Of a DNA stretch of 64,000 nt, positions 45,140 to 53,349 are shown one piece after another. The stretch is from SG8-30 sp963695085 (GTDB lineage Bacteria > Pseudomonadota > Gammaproteobacteria > Steroidobacterales > Steroidobacteraceae): NCBI GenBank assembly GCA_963695085.1, contig CAVOFV010000006.1:234915-298914 (forward strand). Reading direction: 5' to 3'. The notes beneath the pieces were generated by a model. The model searched no databases. It had not been told where the DNA came from and saw nothing but the letters and a program-made list of their open reading frames with translations. A program made the translations under genes and the position numbers. Position 1 is the first letter of the stretch. Every line of letters begins with the position of its first letter.

Positions 45140-46033
45140 CTACTCGCCGGCGCCGAACAGGAACTCGAGCGCTCCGGGCAGGCGCGCCGCCCAGGCCGGC
45201 TCGTCGTGGCGGGCGTCAGGGTCGACGACGAACCGGAAGCTGGAGTCGTCGTAGCCGGCGGCGCGGAAACTGGACTCGACGCGGCGTATCAGCCCGATCA
45301 TGCGCTCGACCATCCGGGGATCGTCGGCTTCGCGTCCGCCGAACCCGATGAACACCCTGCGTGGGGCTGCGATCAGCGGGTCCGTGTCGCGCACCAGCTG
45401 GCCCATGCCGATCCACATCGTCGGACTCTCGATCAGCCCGTAGCCAAACCGCCCGGGCTTTGCCAGTAGCGCATACAGCGCCGCGACACCACCGTACGAC
45501 GACCCGCCGATGCCAGTGCCGGCATGGCCCTGCAGCGTGCGGTACTGGCCGTCGACCAGCGGCATGACTTCGTCGGTCAGGAAATCCGGAAAACGCCTGC
45601 CGGCCGGCTCGGGCATGTCCGGATCCCCCATGTAGTCCTTGTAGGGCAGGTATTCGTGGCCGCGGTCCTTGCCCGCATGATCGACGCCGACCACGATCAT
45701 CGCGGGCAGGCGACCGTCGCCGGTCAGGCGATAGAGCGTCTCGTCCATGCCCCATTCCTTGTGACTGACGTCGCTCAGGCAGGCGTCGAACAGGTTCTGG
45801 CCGTCCAGCATGTACAGGACCGGGTATTTCTTCTGAGCATTGTCCGGCGCGTCGTAGCCGGGCGGCAGCAGCACACGGATCGTCCGGGAATTGCCAAAGA
45901 TTCGGCTGTCCAATTGGTGCAATCGCAGGTCGCCGGAAACCGTTGACTCGCAAGCGGGTCCAGGCTCAGCAGCGCTGGCTGGCGAGGCCGGTCCAGTCAT
46001 ACAAACGAGGATTGCCAAGGCGAGTACGCGCAT
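45140..46033 (-). CDS. Secreted alpha/beta-hydrolase, esterase-D/Fes type
   Basis: A 297-residue exported esterase with signal peptide (VLALAILVCMTGPASPASA). Family marks: RTIRVLLPPGYDAPDNAQKKYPVLYMLDGQNLFD, LPAMIVVGVDHAGKDRGHEYLPYKDYMGD, the nucleophile elbow GIGGSSYGGVAALYAL (GxSxG), and the catalytic His in PDARHDEPAWAARLP. The start at 46033 has AAGGGG. It is the last apparently core gene before the island region; substrates may be esters, siderophores or small thiol esters. Confidence 0.88.
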   Translation of the reverse strand: MRVLALAILVCMTGPASPASAAEPGPACESTVSGDLRLHQLDSRIFGNSRTIRVLLPPGYDAPDNAQKKYPVLYMLDGQNLFDACLSDVSHKEWGMDETLYRLTGDGRLPAMIVVGVDHAGKDRGHEYLPYKDYMGDPDMPEPAGRRFPDFLTDEVMPLVDGQYRTLQGHAGTGIGGSSYGGVAALYALLAKPGRFGYGLIESPTMWIGMGQLVRDTDPLIAAPRRVFIGFGGREADDPRMVERMIGLIRRVESSFRAAGYDDSSFRFVVDPDARHDEPAWAARLPGALEFLFGAGE

Positions 46034-46577
46034 CACACACCCCTTTGCAAAGACGTTACAAGCTGAGCACGAATCCGGTGCCCACAATGATACGGGCGGC
46101 GGCCGGCTGGCCCTCCCGGACGGATTGGCCGCGGCCGCTCGTCGAACCCCCCGACCCCACAGTTCGTGGGCGGCACCAGGCTGTCTGATTGACGTTATCT
46201 TTCAATTAGTTAGGCGGCCCGTCCCCGCCTTGTTGATTCGTCAGGTGTCTTGAAGTCGGACTGGGACGTGCCGAGATACTACGTTGCGGTAACAGTTCGG
46301 GTCGCTACGCTGCGGGGTCGCGGCTGTCATTCGAACCCAGGTGGCGTATCGTTTCGCGTCATCCATGACACTCGATGGGTAGTTCTTCGATCAGCCTGCC
46401 GCCCGGCGCTGCCCATGACCCAGCCTTGTCCGGCGCCTTGGTTCAAAGAAGCCGCACAAGTGCACCGGCTGACGCAGATTCACTCATCGTCGTGGACGCG
46501 CGCTGGCGCGTCTGCTGCTGAATGCGAGAACCAGACGGCTGCAGCCTAGGTGCACGGGGCAAGTGCGGGGGAAACGG
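46034..46577. other. 544-bp gap at the left border of the accessory region
   Basis: It holds repeat copy A (46142-46295). Nothing else with coding quality was seen; the short frame 46250-46549 is Pro/Arg/Ser-rich with no fold. The start of the accessory region is placed here because GC, spacing and gene content change. Confidence 0.5.
46142..46295. repeat. Attachment-flank repeat, copy A (diverged)
   Basis: It aligns with copy C (56592-56745): cgaacccccc-gacccca then agttcgtggg-ggcaccagg, then ttcaattagttaggcggcccgtcc, and at the far end gccgagatactacgttgcggtaac against gccgagacactacgttgcggtgac. The tRNA-like acceptor part is degraded. Read as the oldest scar of integration next to the tRNA-Arg site. 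Confidence 0.6.
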
Positions 46578-47012
46578 ATGGCCACAGAAGACACGCTTGT
46601 CATCTGCGATCTAGCGACACTCCAGATGTGGAGGCGGCAGTTGCGCAGCATCATGCGGACCCGCAACTTGCCCGCCGTACAGTTTCAATTGCCAGGATTT
46701 TCAAGCGAACGGAACGACAACCTGTCGGCACTCGCCAGTGGGTTTCAGAGAGCATGCGGTTGTGCGAGTGGCGGCTTCTTCATGAGCGTCACCATTGTGG
46801 CGACCGTCGGTTCATATTTCATATCCGGCAATCGTTTCGCCAGTATCAATCTTCTCCAGGTCGTATCGTTCTTGGGTATCACCGTCCTTGCTGCGCTTTT
46901 CGGCAAGATCTTGGGCCTGTTCTGGGCACGGTGGCGAATACTAAGACTTGCCGCACGCACGCATGACACGATCATCAGAACTGACCAGCAAACAGCTACT
47001 CAATCATCTTGA
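46578..47012 (+). CDS. Two-TM membrane protein, function unknown
   Basis: A 144-residue protein: a soluble head with Trp/Arg-rich helix (LATLQMWRRQLRSIMRTRN), then two TM helices (about 68-84, FFMSVTIVATVGSYFI; about 93-113, VVSFLGITVLAALFGKIL) and a basic tail. The ATG at 46578 follows GGGGGAA. No family was recognised. It starts the metzincin module and lies 14 bp before the metzincin-like gene, so co-transcription is likely. It could be an immunity, export or holin-like partner. Confidence 0.7.
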   Translation: MATEDTLVICDLATLQMWRRQLRSIMRTRNLPAVQFQLPGFSSERNDNLSALASGFQRACGCASGGFFMSVTIVATVGSYFISGNRFASINLLQVVSFLGITVLAALFGKILGLFWARWRILRLAARTHDTIIRTDQQTATQSS

Positions 47013-47026
47013 GAGGAGGCTGAAAC

Positions 47027-48034
47027 ATGGGACGCGTCTGCAGAGAAGCCCAGGATTGGGCCGTAAACAGTTGCAACAGTATTCAGTGCACCAGCTTCAC
47101 CAATTGCGACAGTATCCGGTGCACCAGGTTCACCGGCTGCGCCTGGTACAACGTCCCATGCCACGTGGCTCGGGCCGCCTGCGTCGTGGCCGCAGCTATC
47201 GCACGCGCAGCTTGCTGGGTTGCTCGGGCTGCCTGCGTAGTTGCCGCCACAGTGGCCCGGGTCGCTTGCGTCGCGGCCGCAGCCATCGCGCGCGCGGCCT
47301 GTGAGGTCGTGAACTTCGTGCTTGACGTGATCGGGTTCATCGTCGAACTAATCCTCAGTATTCCGATCATCGGCGGCATCATTCGGACGATTCTGAACTG
47401 GGTGACTGAGATCGTCTGGCGAATTGTCGGGATCTTTGACTTCCTGGCATCGCTTGCCGGAATTCGCCCGCGCAAGAAGATGTATTTCGGTGTGATTGTC
47501 CCTCCGATTACCCCCATCGCGTCGGATGCCGACATCCAACGTCAAGTTGATGCGGCCGTAACTTTTTACGACCAGACGTGCAACATCAACATGATCTTCA
47601 CGGGAATCTGCCATACCGATGTCCCGCCGCCGGGTGGCAACCTTACCGTCGGATGCGACGCGGGCGGGTTCTTCAGCGACTGGTTGCTCACGGGGTCCTA
47701 TTTCGAGTTTGCATCCGCGACCTGCAAGTTCACTGATAGCTTCAGACGGATCATCGGGTTGGGCGCCGAAATCATCGTGTTTATCGTCCAGAATGTAACC
47801 CCGGCCAACACCAACGGCTGCAGTTTCGCGTCGACTCACAACTGGGTCGTCATTGAGGCGCTACCCACCGATCAGGCCTTTGTGGCGGCTCATGAGATTG
47901 GGCATGCCTGCTGGTTGCCTCACGATGGCGATCCAGCAAATCTGATGGCTTCAATTACTCCAGGGGCTAACCCGACACTCACGAACGTGCAGATCGCGCT
48001 CGTTCGTTGGAGCAAGCACTGCGTCTACATTTAG
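47027..48034 (+). CDS. Metzincin-like protease with Cys/Ala helical repeats, undescribed architecture
   Basis: A 335-residue protein without a classical signal peptide. Residues 1-45 are Cys-rich. Residues 45-92 form a repeat with Cys at 45, 52, 63, 70, 81 and 92 (steps 7, 11, 7, 11, 11) and Arg at 49, 60, 67, 78 and 89 on the same face (motif ARAACVVAA); 7+11 equals 18 residues, five helical turns. Residues 95-145 are a hydrophobic hairpin (VLDVIGFIVELILSIPIIGGII). The C-terminal half is a zinc protease: H289-E290-x-x-H293-x5-H299 with D300 (AAHEIGHACWLPHDGDP), and a Met-turn-like NLMAS (M307). The metzincin Gly is replaced by Trp296. SD GAGAGG precedes the ATG. Confidence 0.8.
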   Translation: MGRVCREAQDWAVNSCNSIQCTSFTNCDSIRCTRFTGCAWYNVPCHVARAACVVAAAIARAACWVARAACVVAATVARVACVAAAAIARAACEVVNFVLDVIGFIVELILSIPIIGGIIRTILNWVTEIVWRIVGIFDFLASLAGIRPRKKMYFGVIVPPITPIASDADIQRQVDAAVTFYDQTCNINMIFTGICHTDVPPPGGNLTVGCDAGGFFSDWLLTGSYFEFASATCKFTDSFRRIIGLGAEIIVFIVQNVTPANTNGCSFASTHNWVVIEALPTDQAFVAAHEIGHACWLPHDGDPANLMASITPGANPTLTNVQIALVRWSKHCVYI

Positions 48035-48055
48035 CATGACGAGGAGATCAATTGA

Positions 48056-48199
48056 ATGAACACAGAGATGAAAGATATCGGCGATACGCAGCAACCGAAT
48101 TGCAACGTCAACTCGACGTTCAACTTCACGGTCGGGGGACTTGCAATTGCTGCCGCTCTGGTGATCGGCTATCTGGCCTACGTGTATTGGTGGAAGTGA
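48056..48199 (+). CDS. Small single-TM protein (47 aa) of the metzincin module
   Basis: A 47-residue frame too short for most gene callers: polar head (MNTEMKDIGDTQQPNCNVNS) and one TM helix (GGLAIAAALVIGYLAYVYWW) ending in Lys. GAGGAG lies 9 bases before the ATG, 21 bp after the metzincin stop. The strong SD, perfect TM and tight spacing support translation. Its role might be inhibitor, anchor or holin; this is guesswork. Confidence 0.65.
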   Translation: MNTEMKDIGDTQQPNCNVNSTFNFTVGGLAIAAALVIGYLAYVYWWK

Positions 48200-48313
48200 C
48201 GCGATACGCGTGCCAGTAACCGCTCCTCGGCCGTGTTGACTGGCATTGGTTCAGTTTCCGCGTCCGGCCCCAAGGGGTACAAGCTTGGCTCTTCATTTGG
48301 AGACTCTCGTTGA

Positions 48314-48484
48314 ACGGCTTCAGGCATCTTTGGCGTGCCACGATTGGAGTTCCAGTGCCGCGGCCTTATTAGTGGTCAGGCCGACGGGACGTTCATCCAG
48401 CATGGGGAATTGAAGCCCGGGAATCACTGGAGGGTTCCGGCGGCATGGCGAGTAACCATTCATAACGGGCTTGTTGCGGTCTGA
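48314..48484 (+). pseudogene. Possible 5'-truncated gene fragment
   Basis: A 56-codon open stretch without a convincing start ends in TGA at 48482-48484. The translation looks protein-like in its second half (ISGQADGTFIQHGELKPGNH, then WRVPAAWRVTIHNGLVAV) but no family is recognised. It lies in the 493-bp gap 48200-48692, in which nothing else was seen. Confidence 0.25.
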
Positions 48485-48692
48485 CAGCTGTACTCTCATC
48501 AGCACTCGATGCATGAGATTCTGAAGCGAATCAGGGCAGACGAAGGCAGGGCCGTTAACTGCCTACGGTTCGTGGCGAACGGGGATCACCGTTGAGGCAT
48601 GCGGAGGTTTTTCACCAATTGCCGTGAATCATGGTGGCTGACGGTTTGACAGGTTCCTCCAGTTTTGTGACCGTGTGCTTGAGGGAATCCGT

Positions 48693-49178
48693 ATGATCCA
48701 GTGGCCTCAACGATATGCGCCGGGCCAGGCGCCGGTTCACGTGCGTAACGAATTGCTGATTGCGGCACCAAGAGAAGTCGTCTGGGCGTGGCTGGTGCAG
48801 GCGCCAGGATGGCCCACCTGGTACCCGAACTCTCATGACGTGCGAGTCAACGGCGGGGCGTCAAGTCAGCTTGCGCTCAACGCCAGTTTCACCTGGCGCA
48901 CCTTTGGCGTTTCCATTCGTTCCGTAGTCCTCGAATTCGTTCCGCCTGAACGAATCGCCTGGAACGCTTTCGGCACGGGCATCGACGCGTATCACGCCTG
49001 GCTCATCACGCCTACTCCGGGCGGTGCGCATGTCCTCACGGAAGAAACCCAGCATGGTTGGGTGGCACGGCTCGGGAGCTTCCTTCTTCCAAACCGAATG
49101 TCGCGGTACCATCAACTCTGGCTCGAGCGACTTGGTGATGTTGCACGAAGCGGTCCGCCCGCCCCGGCTGGCGTCTGA
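48693..49178 (+). CDS. SRPBCC (polyketide cyclase/dehydrase-like) protein
   Basis: A 161-residue START-fold protein: VRNELLIAAPREVVWAWLVQAPGWPTWYPNSHDVRV, FTWRTFGVSIRSVVLEFVPPERIAWNAFG, and a C-terminal helix SRYHQLWLERLGDVAR. GAGGGA precedes the ATG at 48693. These proteins bind hydrophobic ligands; no specific role is evident. It stands alone in the accessory region. Confidence 0.85.
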   Translation: MIQWPQRYAPGQAPVHVRNELLIAAPREVVWAWLVQAPGWPTWYPNSHDVRVNGGASSQLALNASFTWRTFGVSIRSVVLEFVPPERIAWNAFGTGIDAYHAWLITPTPGGAHVLTEETQHGWVARLGSFLLPNRMSRYHQLWLERLGDVARSGPPAPAGV

Positions 49179-49247
49179 CCCGGCGCCGCAACGGACTCGT
49201 TCGCGCTCGACTTTGAACGCCATCGCCAGACACCCATCCGAACCACC

Positions 49248-49685
49248 ATGACCGCCACCATATTTCTTGCCGACACTGATGCCGAGATCGAGTCCTGCTT
49301 CCCCGTGTTCAAGGCACTACGTCCACACGTCAGACAGGATGATTTCCTGTCACAGGTCCGTCGCCAACAGGCGCAGTCATTCCGCGTTCTTGGCTTGCGG
49401 TACGACGACTTCGTCAAGAGTGCCGCGGGGTTTCGCATTGCCGAGTTCCTTGCCTGGGGCAAGGTGCTCTACATCGACGATCTGGCGACGCTTCCCGGCG
49501 AACAAGGTCAGGGGTTCGCTGGTTCTTTGCTCGACTGGCTGTTTGAACACGCGAAACAGCACCAGTGCCAGAGCGTTCACCTGGACACGGGGTACACACG
49601 TCATGCCGCTCACCGCCTCTACCTTAGGAAAGGCATGAGATTCAGTTGCCATCACATGGAATACAGCAGGGCATTGGAAACATGA
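49248..49685 (+). CDS. GNAT acetyltransferase
   Basis: A 145-residue GNAT: IFLADTDAEIESCFPVFKALRPH at the N-terminus, the acetyl-CoA loop in LYIDDLATLPGEQGQGFAGSLLDWLFEHAK (Q/R-x-x-G variant QGQGFAG), then SVHLDTGYTRHAAHRLYLRKGMRFS. Substrate unknown; similar proteins often carry plasmid or island resistance traits. Its stop overlaps the zinc-ribbon start (ATGA). Confidence 0.88.
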   Translation: MTATIFLADTDAEIESCFPVFKALRPHVRQDDFLSQVRRQQAQSFRVLGLRYDDFVKSAAGFRIAEFLAWGKVLYIDDLATLPGEQGQGFAGSLLDWLFEHAKQHQCQSVHLDTGYTRHAAHRLYLRKGMRFSCHHMEYSRALET

Positions 49686-50092
49686 AGCCTTGTCGAGAAT
49701 GCCAGCATGAAGTATCCGAGCAGGCCACGGCCTGTCCTGGTTGCGGGGCTCCGTTCCCGGCCAGGCAACAGTGGGACGGTTGGGGATTTGAGTACAAGTC
49801 CACAGCCACGCTTCTTGGGCTGCCCCTACTGCATATATCCTTCAAGTTCCGTCCAAATCGCGTCCCGGTGCCGGCCGTAGGCATCATCGCCATCGGCCAG
49901 TTTGCCTGCGGCGTCTTCACCCTGTCCCAATTTGGCGTGGGAATCGTGAGCATCAGCCAGTTCACGATCGCGGCCTACGCCTTGGCTCAGTTCGCCATTG
50001 CATACTCGTTGATCGCACAATTTGGTATCTACATTCACGAAGGGCACGGCCAGCTTGTAAAGAGCCTCGCTGAACTGTTGGGCATGCTCTAG
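49682..50092 (+). CDS. Zinc-ribbon protein with exact 10-residue QF repeats
   Basis: A 136-residue protein. Residues 1-25 are a zinc ribbon: C4-x2-C7 (MKPCRECQHE) and C18-x2-C21 (ACPGCGAPFP). Residues 62-118 form a hydrophobic repeat with Gln-Phe at 73, 83, 93, 103 and 113, exactly every ten residues (QFACGVFTLS, QFGVGIVSIS, QFTIAAYALA, QFAIAYSLIA). This spacing suggests a beta-solenoid or membrane-inserted ladder. It overlaps the acetyltransferase gene by 4 bp, so the two are translated together. Family unknown. Confidence 0.75.
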   Translation: MKPCRECQHEVSEQATACPGCGAPFPARQQWDGWGFEYKSTATLLGLPLLHISFKFRPNRVPVPAVGIIAIGQFACGVFTLSQFGVGIVSISQFTIAAYALAQFAIAYSLIAQFGIYIHEGHGQLVKSLAELLGML

Positions 50093-50186
50093 CGCGTCGC
50101 GGCCGTGGGTGCTTGTATTACGAGGCGCCTCTTGCGCCCCCGAGTTCAGGTGTTGGGACCCCTAAGCATGATCGATCGAGGTTCTC

Positions 50187-50564
50187 GTGCATAAGAGCAA
50201 ACTGGCCGGCTTTATCATCGACTGCAGGACCGACGATATCGAATCTGCTGCCGACTTCTGGGGCAGCGCGCTGGGCATGGAAGTGCGCGCCCTGCCGGGG
50301 GAGGAAGGACAGTACCTGCAGCTGGTCGATCCGACCGATCAGCTGCATGTCGAGGTGCAGTCAGTATCCCATCCAAGCCGGGTGCATCTGGACATCGAGT
50401 CCGATGACGTCGAAGCCGAGGTTCGTCGCCTCGAAGCGCTCGGCGCCGAGCGCGTGCAGAAGATCAAGACGTGGTGGGTCATGGAAGCTCCCACCGGTCA
50501 GCGGTTCTGCGTGGTCAGGGCGAAAGGCGACGCCTTCGGAAAGCAGGCGAACGAATGGAAATGA
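50187..50564 (+). CDS. VOC-family (glyoxalase-like) protein
   Basis: A 125-residue member of the vicinal-oxygen-chelate fold: LAGFIIDCRTDDIESAADFWGSALGM, YLQLVDPTDQLHVEVQSV, VHLDIESDDVEAEVRRLEALGAERV and the C-terminal APTGQRFCVVRAKG. It is the glyoxalase-6-type subgroup, mostly uncharacterised. A GTG start at 50187 has GAGG 5 bases before it. Single gene. Confidence 0.85.
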   Translation: MHKSKLAGFIIDCRTDDIESAADFWGSALGMEVRALPGEEGQYLQLVDPTDQLHVEVQSVSHPSRVHLDIESDDVEAEVRRLEALGAERVQKIKTWWVMEAPTGQRFCVVRAKGDAFGKQANEWK

Positions 50565-50713
50565 GCGTGGCCCGACGAATGTTTCCGGCCGACGGTCCCC
50601 GGTCCGCCCGGCCCGGCCGTTGGCCTGGTTACTAGTTCCTCGGCGAGAGTTCGGCGGCAACCGATAGACGGGGTTCCTCTTGCTATCGTAGTCGCGGTGC
50701 TTGGTCCGTCACC

Positions 50714-50785
50714 TCGTCGAACCCCCCGCCTCCGGTTTGACCGGACGAGCAGCGCGATGATAGCGTTGGCTTTATTAAGAACGTT
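50714..50785. repeat. Attachment-flank repeat, copy B (weak)
   Basis: It shows tcgtcgaacccccc (shared exactly with copy A), then gagca, 16 bases, and ggctttatt; copy C has gagca, 15 bases and the same ggctttatt. Similarity is limited to these blocks. Read as a decayed scar, with more doubt than A, C and D. It lies in the 295-bp gap before the ferritin-like gene. Confidence 0.35.
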
Positions 50786-50859
50786 CGTCTGAATATTCCA
50801 TGCACTGAACAGGATGCCGCCCATCTGACGGGGCGCGTTGCACTGTCGCCGGAGGCCCC

Positions 50860-51402
50860 ATGTCCACGAGACTCGATTTCTCCAAACTCACGCTGATGGA
50901 CGCCCTCGATCTCGCCGCCCTGATCGAGCTCGAAGCGCACAAACGGTACACGCAATTCGCCGAACAACTCGGAATCCGTGGTGTTGACGACGCCGGTGCG
51001 GTATTCCAGTCGATGGCCGCCAACGAGAACAAGCACGGCGAGCAGCTCGCCGAGCGCCGGCTCGCAATGTTTGGCGATAGATCCCCAAAGGTCACGCTCG
51101 ACGACATCTTCGACGTGGAGGCTCCCGAGGTCGGCGCACCTAGTCGGTACATGTCCCCGAGAAAGGCGTACCACGTGGCCTTGTCCTCCGAGAAGAAGGC
51201 CTTCGCGTTCTACGACCAGGCCCTCCGCCACGTGAACCAGCCGGACGTCAAAGCGCTGTTCGAGGAACTGCGGGACGAAGAGGCCGAGCACGTAGAAATG
51301 CTCCAGAAGATCATCGCGAAGTTGCCGCCGTCGGCCGCCAACGACCTCGAGGACGAGGACACATACCCGGACCAGCCAGTTCGCAACAGCATGGAATCCT
51401 AG
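50860..51402 (+). CDS. Ferritin-like diiron protein (rubrerythrin type)
   Basis: A 180-residue four-helix protein: ALIELEAHKRYTQFAEQLG (first E), SMAANENKHGEQLAERRLAMFG (E-N-x-H, second half-site), AYHVALSSEKKAFAFYDQAL and LFEELRDEEAEHVEMLQKII (third half-site). The spacing is of rubrerythrin/ferritin-like diiron proteins without a C-terminal rubredoxin domain. It may detoxify peroxide or store iron; no electron partner is adjacent. Confidence 0.88.
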   Translation: MSTRLDFSKLTLMDALDLAALIELEAHKRYTQFAEQLGIRGVDDAGAVFQSMAANENKHGEQLAERRLAMFGDRSPKVTLDDIFDVEAPEVGAPSRYMSPRKAYHVALSSEKKAFAFYDQALRHVNQPDVKALFEELRDEEAEHVEMLQKIIAKLPPSAANDLEDEDTYPDQPVRNSMES

Positions 51403-51668
51403 CCAGCCGTTCTCATCCAGCCACGGACGGCACGAATCTCGAAGGCTGACGCCGGCTTCAGCTCATGCGCAGCGGACCGCTTCGTTGGGACCGCTGTTAG
51501 CCGGCTGCAGACCCTGTGACCTGGGACCTGATTGGCGCTTGCATGATTTCAGCTGACGACCGGAAGCGGAAGTCCTCGGCTGCCAGCTTGCTGCTACGCG
51601 GACACAAGTGCGTGATATGTTCCGAGCGACCAGGCCATCTAATTCAATAGTCAGCTGGGACGAACGTC

Positions 51669-51920
51669 ATGAACATTGAAGTCGCGAAGAGCTTCTTGCT
51701 TTGGTGCCTCGTCATTAACTACGGTGTGCTGTTCGCGTGGTTTCTGGCTTTTTGCTTCGCACACGAGTGGATGTTTCGGCTCCACAGTCGCTGGTTCCTG
51801 TTGTCGCGGGAGCGCTTTGACACCGCCCATTACATGGGCATGGCGGTGTACAAAGTCGGGGTTCTACTTGTCAATCTCACGCCATATCTCGCCCTTGTTC
51901 TCGTCAGCCATACCAGCTAA
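51669..51920 (+). CDS. DUF6868-like small membrane protein (integron cassette gene)
   Basis: An 83-residue protein with two TM helices: FLLWCLVINYGVLFAWFLAFCF and the C-terminal VYKVGVLLVNLTPYLALVL, joined by the soluble HSRWFLLSRERFDTAHYMGMA. It fits DUF6868 cassette proteins. The stop TAA lies inside the first core of the attC site at 51916. Upstream (51640-51668) atctaattcaa may be the remains of the preceding attC. Confidence 0.75.
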   Translation: MNIEVAKSFLLWCLVINYGVLFAWFLAFCFAHEWMFRLHSRWFLLSRERFDTAHYMGMAVYKVGVLLVNLTPYLALVLVSHTS

Positions 51921-52011
51921 CCCTGCGCTCCAGCCGACGTGCCCGCCTTCGGCGTGCATTCCCGCCACGCGCTGCGCGCGTGTCGGCGCGGCTGAGCTTG
52001 ATCGTTATGCG
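51916..52011 (+). other. Integron attC site 1
   Basis: It opens with AGCTAAC, has inverted arms (ctccagccgacg near the left, cgcggctgagctt near the right) and closes at GTTATGC. Length 96 bp. The arms and order are those of a 59-base element. It follows the DUF6868 gene. Confidence 0.6.
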
Positions 52012-52030
52012 CAGCAACCAGGTATGTAGG

Positions 52031-52329
52031 ATGACTTCAGACAAGCATTTTCGTCGACTTGGATGCTCGATGACGCAGCATTCTTTGCCGCGAATTCATA
52101 TGAGGCGGAGGTGTTTGTGCTCACCACCGCATTTACCACTTACCTTACACGTCCGGTTTCGTCGGGAGTCATGAAGACGACGGGGCGTGTGGTGAATAGG
52201 TCGCGCTCCCAGTTTATCGCCGAGGCAGTACTTCAGGATTCCGAGGGTAATGAAATCGGCAGAGGAAGCGGAATATTCACGCGAGGCAAGACGAAGCTGA
52301 GTGATGCAATGGGGTATGGCAGCGCATGA
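52031..52329 (+). pseudogene. PaaI-type thioesterase cassette gene with internal deletion
   Basis: The head MTSDKHFRRLG (from ATG 52031) and the tail LDDAAFFAANSYEAEVFVLTTA, then TRPVSSGVMKTTGRVVNRSR, belong to one hotdog thioesterase, but in different frames (junction near 52062). Roughly 40-50 codons that should lie between are missing. The remaining frame from 52063 gives 88 residues without the first strand and helix. The stop TGA falls in the next attC core. So the cassette is defective. Confidence 0.65.
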
Positions 52330-52387
52330 CAATTCGCTGCGGCCCCGACGGTCCTGACGAGCCGCGGCCTGAAATCCGACGTTAGGC
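52323..52387 (+). other. Integron attC site 2
   Basis: A 65-bp site: left core near GCATGAC followed by aattcgctgcggcc, a central spacer, gccgcggcc and the right core GTTAGGC at 52381-52387. Size and structure fit a short attC. The remainder of the gap to 52752 includes a poly-C stretch (about 52424-52434) and no gene. Confidence 0.6.
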
Positions 52388-52752
52388 AGCGTTTGATCCT
52401 GGCTGTTCGCTTCCGTTCCCCCCTCCCCCCCCCAAGGCTCGGCCAGGTTGTACGGGACCGGCAGTTGCCGACCCATTTCGGGCGTCATCCCGCGACGCAG
52501 CCGAGCCGCGGCTGACGACCCAGCGGCACCACCAACCAGAATCTTTACCGCACGTTCTTCGCACGATTTTATTGCGGTTACTGGGCATCGCGCTCAGCCT
52601 GCGGAGATGTTGTCCGGTCGCCCGGCCGCGCGGTTCGACATTCGGGAAGCATGGTGTAAGCTTGGCCGACCGTGCCGGGCCTGCCTTTTGGGGCGACTCG
52701 TCGCAGCGTAGACGGCGGCCCGGAGTATTTTGACGAAGAGGGAGGGGATACG

Positions 52753-53235
52753 GTGAAGAGATCAAGCTTCTGGCTTACGGCAACTGCCCTGCTGGTCCTG
52801 TCGGCGGCGGCGTCCGCGGGTGAGTCCACCGGCTACTACACGACGCATGCGGGCAAGTCTACAGAGACGGTCTTGCCGGACGGGCACAAGCTCGTCGTCT
52901 CGCAATATTACCAGCTGGCCAAGTCCGACAAGGCAGACGACCCGATCAACGGAACGGAGTCAGATTGCGTCGGATACTTCTTGCTAGACCGGGACGGCAA
53001 GATGCTCTCGGGCAGCGGCAGCTGTTTCTCGCACAACACCAGCGGCGACGGCAGCTCCTGGTGGTGGAAGGTCGACGAGATTGGCACCGCGAAGTGCCCC
53101 GATGCCTGTGGCAGCTTCGGCTACGTGGACGGCTTCGGCAAGCTGAAGGGCGTGACAGGCAGCGGGACCTGGGTGCGCACCGACCTCACGGCCAACGGCT
53201 CGTTTGGGACGTACAAGTCGAAGTATTCGCGCTGA
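52753..53235 (+). CDS. Secreted protein of unknown function
   Basis: A 160-residue exported protein; GTG start at 52753 preceded by GGGAGGGGA. Signal peptide KRSSFWLTATALLVLSAAASAG. The mature part has one Cys pair each in DCVGYFLLDRDGKMLSGSGSCFSHN and KCPDACGSFGYVDGFG, and Gly-rich beta-type sequence. No family recognised. A GC-rich hairpin (gccgggggtgcattgagcccc region, 53244-53268) may terminate it. Confidence 0.7.
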   Translation: MKRSSFWLTATALLVLSAAASAGESTGYYTTHAGKSTETVLPDGHKLVVSQYYQLAKSDKADDPINGTESDCVGYFLLDRDGKMLSGSGSCFSHNTSGDGSSWWWKVDEIGTAKCPDACGSFGYVDGFGKLKGVTGSGTWVRTDLTANGSFGTYKSKYSR

Positions 53236-53349
53236 CCTGACCGGCCGGGGGTGCATTGAGCCCCCGGCCGCTTGCTCGCGACAACCAGCCTGCGTTAACG
53301 ACTGGACCCTCGCTGGACTTTCTTCATTCAGCAAGTGTCTGTTCCTGGC

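Noticed and set aside
46250..46549. A 99-codon frame next to repeat A
   Set aside because: No SD, mixed composition, and it spans the repeat; not credible as a gene.
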